DNA of 64,000 bases from a virus, in the IMG/VR virus record IMGVR_UViG_3300028024_000007, positions 28,780-92,779 of that record. One strand, written 5' to 3'. Below, one piece after another: positions 15,783-23,914 of the stretch (its first letter is position 1; the number at the start of each line of letters is the position of its first letter). The notes under the pieces are model-generated. The model was not told where the DNA came from, ran no database searches, and saw only the letters and a program-made list of their open reading frames with translations. The position numbers and the translations under genes are program-made.

Positions 15783-17951
15783 GTGGGGCTGACCGACGCG
15801 ACCGCCCCGGTGGGCCTGGCGACCGACCAGGCCGCGCGCCAGGGCGTGAAGTACGTCTACCGGCCGGCGCTGGTGGCGCGCCTGACGATCCGGCTGGAGG
15901 ACTTCGGCAACGACGACGGTCCGATCGCGCTGCAGGAGGGGGCGCCCCCGAAGTCCAAGGCGGCGCGCGCGGCGGTCGCGGCCTCGTTCGCGGCCGGGCT
16001 CCAGGCGATCCGCCGCGCCTCGGGCGACGCGGACATCCGCGCGGACGCCGAGGCGATCCGGACGCGGAAGCGGGCGGCGGCCGGCCGGTCGGACCGGATG
16101 GGGGCGGCGGACGCGGCGGCGCCGCTCAACGTCCCCGGCGACGACCTGACGATCCAGGTGGCGGTGGTACCGATCGGCCTGTCGCTCGAGCTGCAGGGGT
16201 TCAAGACGGCGGACCACCTGTCGATCCAGATCCCCCTCGGCGACTTCCCCGTGGTTCCGGACATCGTCCGGGCCGTCCTGGTGGAGGTGTTCTTCGGGAC
16301 GGTGGCGGCCGACGACTACACCGACCCGACCCGGTGGATCCCCCAGCTGTTCCACACGGCGCCGGTGTTCCGCGGCTACGCGGAGGAGGAGGACATCGAG
16401 GCGTCCGACTCCGACCTCCAGCTGACGATCGACGCGCACAGCCTGGAGAAGCGCCTGATGGAGGCGAAGTTCGACCCGTTCGCCAAGGAGCGCCGGGTGG
16501 CGGCCGGCGGAGAGGACCTGGCCGACTACGTCCGGAAGATCCTGGCGGTGGTCCCCGAGTTCAACGGCAGCCTGGGGAGCGCCATCGGCGTCCGGTACTT
16601 CCCGAACGTCGACCCGGCCAAGGCGCCCCGGATCGACGGGAAGCGCCTGAAGCGGTCGCTCCAGAGCGCCCAGTCGCGCGCGGCCGCCGGCGGCGCCGTC
16701 CAGGGGGGGCTGCCCCCGGGCATGGACCCCGGCGCCGACCCGGGCGGCGGGACGCCCGCCGGCGTGGGCTACCCGACCCCGGCCCCGACCACGGAGATCA
16801 CGGTGTGGGACCTGGTCACGCGCGCCTGCCTGCTCTCCGGGATGATCCCGATCTACGACCCGTCGATCGTGGTCACGGAGCCCGACGGGTCGGTCAACCC
16901 GATCGGCGCGAACAGCATCCTGATCGTCCCGCCGCAGAACATCAAGGAGACACCCCAGGGCGGCCTCACGATCCCCGGCGGACCGGCCGACGGGTTCTCC
17001 CGCCAGGTGACGCTCGGCGGGACGAGCGAGGTCACGACCCAGGTGCGGCTGCTCGTGTGGGGGAAGAACCTGCGCAAGTACAAGATGGGCAGGAAGTACG
17101 GGCGCAACAGCCGCGTCCCGCGCGTCCGGGTCATCTGCCACAACCCCGACGGCCGCCCCGGGGAGCGGACGCTCGAGGCCGTGTTCCCCAAGACGCCGCG
17201 CGCCACCGCCGTCAGCGCGGCCGGGACGGGCGCCGCCGGCGCCGCGCAGGGGCACCAGCCGATCGAGGAGGAGGTGGTCCGGGTGGTCCGAGAGATCCGC
17301 TCGAAGGAGGACCTGGAGCGGATCGCGGTCGCGCTCTACCACCTCATCAGCCAGCACGAGGTCACCGCGACCATCGAGACGGACGAGCTGTCGAGCTACA
17401 TCGACCCCACCCGGCCCGAGAGCCACAACGAGAATCCCGACCTGCTCCGGCTCCGCCCGGGGGCGTGCGTCCGCGTCATGGTGGCGCGCTCGGTCGAGGA
17501 CCCGGCCTCGGGCGACGTCGCCACGGACGGGCTCTCCCAGCTCATGGACCGGCGGAGCAACCCGGCGTTCCTCCGCAAGGCGCTTCTCGACAACCCGAAC
17601 AGCCAGGCCTACATCGCCGCCGGCCAGCGCCCGGCCCTCGAGCGGGCCCTGGCCCGGATCGACGCCGCCTACCAGACCGCCAAGCTGACCGACTGGTTCT
17701 ACGTCCGCTCCGTGTGCTACCGGTGGAGCGCGGACGAGGGGTTCCAGCTCACGATCGAGCTCGCCGGGTACCAGGAGGCCAGGAACAACCCCGCGTCGCT
17801 CTCAGCGCAGGACAAGGCGTCTGACGACCACTACAAGGCGAGGGTCAGCGGCAAGAAGCCGGACGCCCGCGCGGCCGCCCTGGAGGCGAACAAGGACCAG
17901 GTCCTCCTCCGCCTGGCCCAGGCCGCCGTCCGGCGGGGTGGCACGCCGTGA
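15783..17951 (+). CDS. Tail hub protein, gpD / gp27-like
   Basis: This 722-residue protein is in the place of the P2 gpD / T4 gp27 tail hub. The N-terminal part contains a strand pattern around LVARLTIRLEDF and an Ala/Arg-rich insertion (55-115). The centre has the hub signature of repeated beta strands and a WDLVTRACLLSGMIPIYDPS segment (about 340-360). The C-terminus (640-690) has WFYVRSVCYRWSADEGFQLTIELAG, typical of late-control D proteins. GTG start; overlaps the next gene by four bases. Confidence 0.75.
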   Translation: MGLTDATAPVGLATDQAARQGVKYVYRPALVARLTIRLEDFGNDDGPIALQEGAPPKSKAARAAVAASFAAGLQAIRRASGDADIRADAEAIRTRKRAAAGRSDRMGAADAAAPLNVPGDDLTIQVAVVPIGLSLELQGFKTADHLSIQIPLGDFPVVPDIVRAVLVEVFFGTVAADDYTDPTRWIPQLFHTAPVFRGYAEEEDIEASDSDLQLTIDAHSLEKRLMEAKFDPFAKERRVAAGGEDLADYVRKILAVVPEFNGSLGSAIGVRYFPNVDPAKAPRIDGKRLKRSLQSAQSRAAAGGAVQGGLPPGMDPGADPGGGTPAGVGYPTPAPTTEITVWDLVTRACLLSGMIPIYDPSIVVTEPDGSVNPIGANSILIVPPQNIKETPQGGLTIPGGPADGFSRQVTLGGTSEVTTQVRLLVWGKNLRKYKMGRKYGRNSRVPRVRVICHNPDGRPGERTLEAVFPKTPRATAVSAAGTGAAGAAQGHQPIEEEVVRVVREIRSKEDLERIAVALYHLISQHEVTATIETDELSSYIDPTRPESHNENPDLLRLRPGACVRVMVARSVEDPASGDVATDGLSQLMDRRSNPAFLRKALLDNPNSQAYIAAGQRPALERALARIDAAYQTAKLTDWFYVRSVCYRWSADEGFQLTIELAGYQEARNNPASLSAQDKASDDHYKARVSGKKPDARAAALEANKDQVLLRLAQAAVRRGGTP

Positions 17952-18733
17952 GGGCCCGGTCCATCCCGGCCCGCCGCGCCCTGGACATGACGCGGTTCGC
18001 GGAGGGGCTCCGGTCCGCCGGGCTCGACCTGCGCCACTGGGTCAGCTACGCGACCGTGGCGGTGGTGGACGACGCCACCGGCAAGCCCGACTTCACGAAC
18101 CGGAACGCCGTCGTCGTCACCCCGAGCGGCGCCGAGGTGGACCTGGTACTCGAGCCCAGCATGCACCCGGTGACGGCGCGCTGGGGCTGGGGCGGCGGCC
18201 GGGCCCACTTCCACTGCCCGCTCGAGCCGGGGGACCAGGTGATCGTCGGGTTCCCGGACGGCGACGTGTCGATGGTCCCCCAGGTCCTGGCCGCCGTGAC
18301 CGGCGCCTCGGCGCCCATGCCGGTGGGGGACGACGGGCTCCCCCTGTTCAAGAACGACCGGGTCCTGCTCCACGCGCGCGGCGTCCCGGTCGAGATCGTG
18401 ACGGACGGCGGGTCGCGCGTCCTGCTCGAGGCCGGCGGCGCCGTCCAGGTTGAGAACAAGAACGGGACGGTCCGGATCGATCCGGACGGGACGGTCCGCC
18501 TGCACGGCGCCGGCGCCCAGGAGGCGTTCCTGAAGGGCTCCACCTACCGCCAGGCGGAGGCCCAGCTGAACGGTGAGGGTACCGGCCTGGCGGGGGCCTT
18601 CGCCGCGCTCCAGGCGGCTGCCGTGGGCCCGCTGGCGGCCCTGCAGCCCGGGTTCGCCACCGCCCACGCCGCGCTCCTCGCGTTCGAGGCGCAGGCCTCC
18701 CAGTTCTTGTCGAGCGCAATCAAAGGCGAGTAG
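17948..18733 (+). CDS. Baseplate spike / assembly protein, gpV / Mu gp45-like
   Basis: This 261-residue protein has an OB-like N-terminal domain (about 35-115) followed by a series of short strands with Gly/Asp/Val repeats (120-195; DGGSRVLLEAGGAVQVENKNGTVRIDPDGTVRLHG) that fit the triple-beta-helix of phage spikes. The C-terminus is Ala/Leu-rich and helical. It is expected to form the membrane-piercing trimer at the tail tip. It starts at GTG overlapping the hub gene stop. Confidence 0.75.
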   Translation: MRARSIPARRALDMTRFAEGLRSAGLDLRHWVSYATVAVVDDATGKPDFTNRNAVVVTPSGAEVDLVLEPSMHPVTARWGWGGGRAHFHCPLEPGDQVIVGFPDGDVSMVPQVLAAVTGASAPMPVGDDGLPLFKNDRVLLHARGVPVEIVTDGGSRVLLEAGGAVQVENKNGTVRIDPDGTVRLHGAGAQEAFLKGSTYRQAEAQLNGEGTGLAGAFAALQAAAVGPLAALQPGFATAHAALLAFEAQASQFLSSAIKGE

Positions 18734-18736
18734 TCT
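18707..18736 (+). promoter_or_regulatory. TTGTCG-N18-TAGTCT promoter, leaderless
   Basis: TTGTCG (18707-18712) and TAGTCT (18731-18736) are 18 bases apart. The -10 ends six bases before GTG 18743 and overlaps the preceding stop codon. Confidence 0.65.
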
Positions 18737-18742
18737 CGGGCC

Positions 18743-19606
18743 GTGGCCCTGAAGTCAGCCGGATACGGTCGCGAGGCGTACGGTGACCCGTTCGGGGGCG
18801 GCGGCCCGATCAGCGTCGTCCGGGCGCTGGCGGTGGCGGGCCAGGTCGTCCGGGTGACGTTCTCCGAGGAGCCGCTCCACCGGACCCCCGCGGGCGCGCG
18901 CGACGCGCTCAACGTCGCGAACTACGTGTTCTCCGTGGTCGACGGCCAGGCCACCGCGCCGGCGGCGGTCGGGGTGAGCCGCGACCTGGTGGTGGGCCCG
19001 GCCTACGGCGTGGGCAACGGGACCGACGCCGGGGACGAGCGGGCCCTCGACGTCCACGTGGACCGGCAACTGGTCGTGGGGATCCGCTACCGGGTGTTCG
19101 TAAAGAACGTCGACAGTCTGGTCGGCGGGGAGATCGGCGCGCCGTACACCGCCGACTTCAGCGGTGTCACGCTCCTCCAGGAGACCCAGCGCCCCCAGCG
19201 GCGCCAGGACCTGACCGACTTCCTGAGCGTCCAGGGCCACTGGGTGATCGACGACGGCGGCGACGTCGTCCCCGAACCGCCCCAGGTCGACGCACCCGAC
19301 GTCGGCATCCGGAAGCGGGTCCTGCGGCGCCTCGGGACCAGCCGCGGGGCGTTCTCGTTCCTCTCCGGGTACGGCCTGCGCATCCCGCTGAAGGGCGTGG
19401 CCACGACCGCCAAGATGTCCGAGCTCCGGGACGAGGCCGGCCCCCAGCTCCGCCGCGAGCCGGAGGCGCAGGACGTCTCCGTCTCGGTCTCCGTGAGCGG
19501 CCTGGGCGTGACCACGGTGGACGCCCGGATCAAGACCAGGAAGACCGGGGTCGTCCCCGTGAAGCTCGCCGTCGACCAGGCGGGACAGGTGGTGTCCGTT
19601 GGGTGA
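18743..19606 (+). CDS. Baseplate wedge protein, gp25 / Mu gp46-like, with extra N-terminal domain
   Basis: This 287-residue protein has a C-terminal gp25-like region (about 150-260) with RRQDLTDFLSVQGHW and LGTSRGAFSFLSGYGL. The first 140 residues form an additional beta domain (LAVAGQVVRVTFSEEPLHRTPAGARDALN...) resembling Ig-like or big-domain folds seen in other baseplate proteins. A usual gp25 has about 130 residues, so this looks like a fusion. Confidence 0.65.
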   Translation: MALKSAGYGREAYGDPFGGGGPISVVRALAVAGQVVRVTFSEEPLHRTPAGARDALNVANYVFSVVDGQATAPAAVGVSRDLVVGPAYGVGNGTDAGDERALDVHVDRQLVVGIRYRVFVKNVDSLVGGEIGAPYTADFSGVTLLQETQRPQRRQDLTDFLSVQGHWVIDDGGDVVPEPPQVDAPDVGIRKRVLRRLGTSRGAFSFLSGYGLRIPLKGVATTAKMSELRDEAGPQLRREPEAQDVSVSVSVSGLGVTTVDARIKTRKTGVVPVKLAVDQAGQVVSVG

Positions 19607-19635
19607 CCTGCACGTAACGAAGGGAGGGTAGGCAA

Positions 19636-20745
19636 ATCGGCGACCTCCCAAATCGCAGTGATTTATTCGCTATCGGCAGGCGCTACATAGTCACGGCGCC
19701 GAACACGCGGATCAACCCGCTGGTCGTCGACGTCGAGGGATCCGACGTCAACCTTGTAGTCGGCCAGTCGTCGCTCATGGGCGAGGCCATCGTCGCCAGC
19801 TGGGCGAAGTGCATGCGTGACCTGTTCGTCGACACCGCCCGCGGCGCGGCGCTCGACCGGATCGCGTTCGACCGCTTCGGCGTCACGCGCAAGCCGGCGT
19901 CCGCCGCCACCGTCGACATCAACCTCCACCGCACGAGCGCGGCCGCGGGCGGCGGGACCGTCGCGGCGGGTACGCGCCTGACGACCGCCTCGGGGTCGGT
20001 GTTCGCGGTCGAGGTCGACGTGGTGTTCGGGCCGACCGACCTGTCCAAGAACGCGCCGTCCGTGGCGCAGGTCGTCGGGCCTTCGATGAACGTCCCGGCG
20101 GGGACGGCCTGGGTGATCTCCGACTCCCTGTTCGACCCGTCGATCGTCGCGACCAACTCGACCAACCCGGCGGCGGGCGGGTCCGACGCGGAGAGCGACG
20201 CGCAGTTCCGGGGTCGGATCCGGAGCTACTTCCTGACGCTCCGGCGCGCCACGGTGGGGGCCATCCAGTACGCCGCCACCACGATCCCCGGCGTCTCCGT
20301 CTCGAGCGCGTACGAGATCGTGAACCCGGGGAACGCGCTGCCCGCCGGGGCGGTCGAGCTCATCATCGGCGACGACGACGGCAACGCCTCGTCCGACATG
20401 CTCCAGTCCGTCCGAGACATCCTCCTGCAGTTCCGGGCCTGCGGGATCCCCGTGTTCCTCTCGGGCGGCGACGTGGCCTTCGAGAGCGTCGTCTACAAGC
20501 TCGGGTTCGCCCCCGGCGTGGACACCATCCGCGCCGCGAACGAGGTCCGCTCGGTGGTGGTCGCCATGGCCCAGTTCCTGAACCCGGGGCAGCGGCTCCT
20601 GCGGTCCGACCTGATCGGGGCGGCCCGGTCGGTCCCCGGCGTGGTCGTCGCGGACGACGCGCTGGTGGCCCCGGTCGGGGACATCATCCCGGACGACAAC
20701 CAGCAGCTCCTCCGCGTGCGCCCAGAGGACGTGTCGTTCACGTGA
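19636..20745 (+). CDS. Baseplate J-like protein (gpJ / gp47), non-canonical start
   Basis: The protein resembles the gpJ family of baseplate wedge proteins. Residues downstream of 19777 match, but family-typical sequence already begins well before that ATG: IGDLPNRSDLFAIGRRYIV and INPLVVDVEGSDVNLVVGQ. Upstream in frame there is a TAA at 19615-19617 and no ATG, GTG or TTG before 19777. ATC at 19636 follows an AGGGAGG site (about 19622-19628) by seven to eight bases and is my choice of start (369 residues). A sequencing error is the alternative. The first ATG would give only 322 residues. Confidence 0.7.
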   Translation: MGDLPNRSDLFAIGRRYIVTAPNTRINPLVVDVEGSDVNLVVGQSSLMGEAIVASWAKCMRDLFVDTARGAALDRIAFDRFGVTRKPASAATVDINLHRTSAAAGGGTVAAGTRLTTASGSVFAVEVDVVFGPTDLSKNAPSVAQVVGPSMNVPAGTAWVISDSLFDPSIVATNSTNPAAGGSDAESDAQFRGRIRSYFLTLRRATVGAIQYAATTIPGVSVSSAYEIVNPGNALPAGAVELIIGDDDGNASSDMLQSVRDILLQFRACGIPVFLSGGDVAFESVVYKLGFAPGVDTIRAANEVRSVVVAMAQFLNPGQRLLRSDLIGAARSVPGVVVADDALVAPVGDIIPDDNQQLLRVRPEDVSFT

Positions 20746-20969
20746 GCGCGGTCGTACTCGCGGCGGTCTTCGAGACGGAGGAGAGCGCCATGGCCTTCGC
20801 GCGCGAGGGCGCCGGCCAGCTCCTGGGCGTGACGGTCGTCAGGAACCGGCCGTCCGCGGCGTGCTGCTACTGCCGGGACGGCACGTGCGTCCAGCTGATC
20901 CAGACGTACGGGCCGTCGGCGGAGAGCCCGGACGGGTTCGACGTCGTCGTCCACGACCAGGTAGGCTGA
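20742..20969 (+). CDS. Small Cys-containing hypothetical protein
   Basis: This 75-residue protein starts at GTG overlapping the gpJ-like stop by four bases. It is mixed alpha/beta with a CCYCRDGTC cluster (about 40-48), perhaps metal-binding. It lies between two baseplate genes. No family recognised. Confidence 0.55.
   Translation: MSAVVLAAVFETEESAMAFAREGAGQLLGVTVVRNRPSAACCYCRDGTCVQLIQTYGPSAESPDGFDVVVHDQVG
20938..20967 (+). promoter_or_regulatory. TCGACG-N18-TAGGCT promoter, leaderless
   Basis: TCGACG (20938-20943) and TAGGCT (20962-20967) are 18 bases apart, with the -10 six bases before ATG 20974. Confidence 0.6.
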
Positions 20970-20973
20970 GCCG

Positions 20974-22392
20974 ATGGCGCTCCCCGAGACCGCCGACAGC
21001 CTGCTCGAGCTACTCCGCGCGAACACGGACGAGTTCGGCTGGCTGCAGCCGCTCCTCGACGACCCCGACTCGGCCGCGCTGGTGGGGGCGACGGTGGCGA
21101 TCTTCGGCCGCCTGGGGCCGGCGGTCCTGCACAACCGGGACGCGGCCCTGATCTCGGCGTGCTCGGCCGGGCAGCACGGGACGTGCCAGGTGACGATGAC
21201 TCGCGCCGGCGGCTCGTCCGGGACGATCCCACACGGCTACCCGTTCGTCGACCAGCGCGGGTGCCGGGCGATCACGCAGACGGACGTCCCGGTGGTGATC
21301 GGCCAGACGACCGTCGTCCTGCAGCTCGAGACCGTCCGGCAGACCGAGCTCGTCAACACGGCGGATGACCCCGGGTTCGAAGTCGCCCCGGACGCCCCCG
21401 GTGTCATCGCCAACTTCTCGATCAGCAACCTGATCGGGCCGGTCGGCGACCCGGCCAACGGCGGCGGGACGTTCGTCGCGGTCGCGTCGTCCACCCCGAT
21501 CCAGGGCGGGGCGGCGGACTACCTGACCGTCCACGGCGACGAGCGCGGGGCGCTCCGCCAGACGGGCGAGACCGAGTCGGACTACCGGGCCCGGATCCGC
21601 AACGTCCCCGACGCGGTGTCGCCGGTCGCGGTGGCCGACGTGGTCGGGGCCACCGGCCAGGTCGACGGCGTCCCCACGTTCCGCGTGCTCGAGCCGTTCC
21701 GGGACCTGGCGACCCCCGCGCTGAAGGAGCTGCATCACCTGGGCAGCTTCGACACGGTCGCATTCGACGCCACCCCGGCGCCTGGGAACGCCGACTTCCT
21801 GGACGACGACGAGCTCGAGCTCGGGGACCGGCGCACGATCCGCGCCTACTTCCGGGTCCAGGGCCAGGACTACGCGCGCGACGTCGGGATGCTGGCGATG
21901 TTCTACGAGGACGGGTACTACGACGACCCGATCCACGGGTACGCGGACGCGTGGATCGGGTTCCCGCCGGAGGTCCTGGCCGGCATCCTGTCGATGCTCC
22001 GCGCGGTCCAGGGCGCGAAGGCGGGGGGCGTCAACTTCGACGTCTACATGCGCGACCCGGACGTGGTCTACGGCGTGGGCGCGACGACCAGCGCGACCCT
22101 GACCCAGGTGTTCGACCTCATCGCCCCGGCGTTCGACTCGTGGATGATCATGGAAGTGACGGCCGGGGTCGACTCGCCGAACCCGGTCCCGGCGTCGGCC
22201 TGGAACCTGTTCTTCACGCTCATCGACAACTCCACGATCTCGATCGACGGCAGCGGGTACGGGACGGTGCGCGTGCCGGTGGCGGTCGGCAAGGCCGTCC
22301 ACCGCGTCCAGGGGTCGGTGAAGTCCGACGGGTCCACGGCCGTGAACCTGGTGATGACCATGCGCGTCCACCTGATGTACGGCCTGTACTGA
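20974..22392 (+). CDS. Second baseplate J-related protein
   Basis: This 472-residue protein contains a gpJ-like central segment, ETESDYRARIRNVPDAVSPVAVADVV (about 198-223), which is the usual baseplate J turn. The first 80 residues are helical with three Cys (HTC/GC/SAC), and the C-terminal 200 residues are beta-rich and family-unassigned. It probably forms the outer wedge that carries the fibres, following the gpJ-like protein. Confidence 0.6.
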   Translation: MALPETADSLLELLRANTDEFGWLQPLLDDPDSAALVGATVAIFGRLGPAVLHNRDAALISACSAGQHGTCQVTMTRAGGSSGTIPHGYPFVDQRGCRAITQTDVPVVIGQTTVVLQLETVRQTELVNTADDPGFEVAPDAPGVIANFSISNLIGPVGDPANGGGTFVAVASSTPIQGGAADYLTVHGDERGALRQTGETESDYRARIRNVPDAVSPVAVADVVGATGQVDGVPTFRVLEPFRDLATPALKELHHLGSFDTVAFDATPAPGNADFLDDDELELGDRRTIRAYFRVQGQDYARDVGMLAMFYEDGYYDDPIHGYADAWIGFPPEVLAGILSMLRAVQGAKAGGVNFDVYMRDPDVVYGVGATTSATLTQVFDLIAPAFDSWMIMEVTAGVDSPNPVPASAWNLFFTLIDNSTISIDGSGYGTVRVPVAVGKAVHRVQGSVKSDGSTAVNLVMTMRVHLMYGLY

Positions 22393-22404
22393 CCGGCCCG
22401 GAGA

Positions 22405-22434
22405 TAGACAGGCCGTCGGGCGATCGCTTAGCCT
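22405..22434 (+). promoter_or_regulatory. TAGACA-N18-TAGCCT promoter, leaderless
   Basis: TAGACA (22405-22410) and TAGCCT (22429-22434) are 18 bases apart. The -10 is seven bases before ATG 22442. Confidence 0.6.
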
Positions 22435-22441
22435 CGGTCGC

Positions 22442-23908
22442 ATGGGCGGATCTCACTTCTCCCGGGTCAACGAGAACGCGCGAGAGCAGGTCCTCTCGGG
22501 CGACCTCAACCGCGGCCTGGACCTGCACTCCCGGGAGATCCAGGACTCCCTGGCCTACCTGAGCTCGGACTTCGACAGCAACGCGCCGTTCTCCGGCGCC
22601 ATCCAGCTCCCGCCCGTCACCGGCGACGCCGGCGGGTTCACGGCGACGGTGGGCGCCGGGCGCGGGTTCTCGTGGGACCCGACGTTCCCCGGCCTGACCG
22701 CCGACGACAGCGCCTACCTGGTCCTCCGGTGGGCGTCCACGCTGCTGACGTTCGCCTCCCCCGACAGCACGAACGGGCGCATCGACGTGATCTGCGGGAC
22801 CGTCACCGGGCAGGACACCGACCTGCAGAGCCGGAACATCCTGGTCGACCCGACCACGCGGTCCATCACGCCGAACAACGTGTTCAAGACCAGCAACCCG
22901 CTGACCGTGCTCTCCGTCGTGACGGGGACTGCGGCCGGGTCGCCGCAGGGCCCGACGATCCCCGCCCACCTGGTCCCGATCTACGAGGTGTACGTGCCGC
23001 CCGGCGTGGCGAACGCCTCGTTCTTCAGGTTCTTCCCGCGCCTCTGGCGCAAGGCGCTCTACCCGATGAGCGCGATCAACACCGTCGTGTCCGACTGCAA
23101 GCTGCTCTGGGACATGACCGTCGACCCGGCCTCCGTCGCCGCCGAGATGTCGATGAACAACAACGCCAAGCACGCGGCGATCATCGACGGGGAGATGATC
23201 ACGTGGACCGGGTCTCCCAAGGTCGTCCAGGACTCGACGGCCAACCCGTTCGGCAGCGCCGCCCCAGCGACGGCCGCGCGCCCCTACTACGTCTACCTGT
23301 GCGCCGGCCGCAACCAGCCGCAGCTCGCGCTCGGCGGGACGGGCCTGCTGGCGGGCGCCCTGCCGCTCCCGGTGGTGCTCGTCGAGAGCACCGTACCCCC
23401 AGACCCGAACGGTCGCCCGTCCGGGACCATCACCACGCCGCGCGGCACGACGCAGCGGGGGGCGCTCTACGTGGGGCTCGGGTTCGTCTACCGCGGGACC
23501 ACGAACCGCCAGAACTGCATCCAGGCGGGTGGCATCACGTGGGCGGCGCGCGGCGTCCTGGAGGCTCTCGCCAGCGCGACGTCCCCCACGGTGTTCCTGT
23601 CCATCCCCGCTCCCACCAGCCACTCCGACCTGACTGCGAAGGTGCGCTGCGTCCTCAGTTCAACCGGCGCGCAGATCAACGCCGGCATCTCGATCAACCC
23701 GTCGGCTGCCGGCGTCCCCGCCGGCACGGGGCTGGGCACGATCGACGAGGAGGCGATCGGGGCCTCCGGGGTCATCGGATTCGTGCGCACGCTCGACATC
23801 CCGCTGGGAGTGGGGTCCAACGGGATCGCCTGGCTCACGTACAACGCCAGCAACGTCGGCTTCACGATCCTCGGGTACTCCCACGGCGTCCACCGGCTGG
23901 CGGGCTAA
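22442..23908 (+). CDS. Tail/baseplate structural protein, fibre-proximal
   Basis: This 488-residue protein has a short helical N-terminus (MGGSHFSRVNENAREQVLSGDLNRG) and a long Thr/Ser/Pro/Gly-rich beta region. It lies between baseplate and fibres and is likely a fibre-connector or wedge component. No named family recognised. High third-position GC and its own leaderless-type promoter support expression as a separate unit. Confidence 0.55.
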   Translation: MGGSHFSRVNENAREQVLSGDLNRGLDLHSREIQDSLAYLSSDFDSNAPFSGAIQLPPVTGDAGGFTATVGAGRGFSWDPTFPGLTADDSAYLVLRWASTLLTFASPDSTNGRIDVICGTVTGQDTDLQSRNILVDPTTRSITPNNVFKTSNPLTVLSVVTGTAAGSPQGPTIPAHLVPIYEVYVPPGVANASFFRFFPRLWRKALYPMSAINTVVSDCKLLWDMTVDPASVAAEMSMNNNAKHAAIIDGEMITWTGSPKVVQDSTANPFGSAAPATAARPYYVYLCAGRNQPQLALGGTGLLAGALPLPVVLVESTVPPDPNGRPSGTITTPRGTTQRGALYVGLGFVYRGTTNRQNCIQAGGITWAARGVLEALASATSPTVFLSIPAPTSHSDLTAKVRCVLSSTGAQINAGISINPSAAGVPAGTGLGTIDEEAIGASGVIGFVRTLDIPLGVGSNGIAWLTYNASNVGFTILGYSHGVHRLAG

Positions 23909-23914
23909 CCGGAC

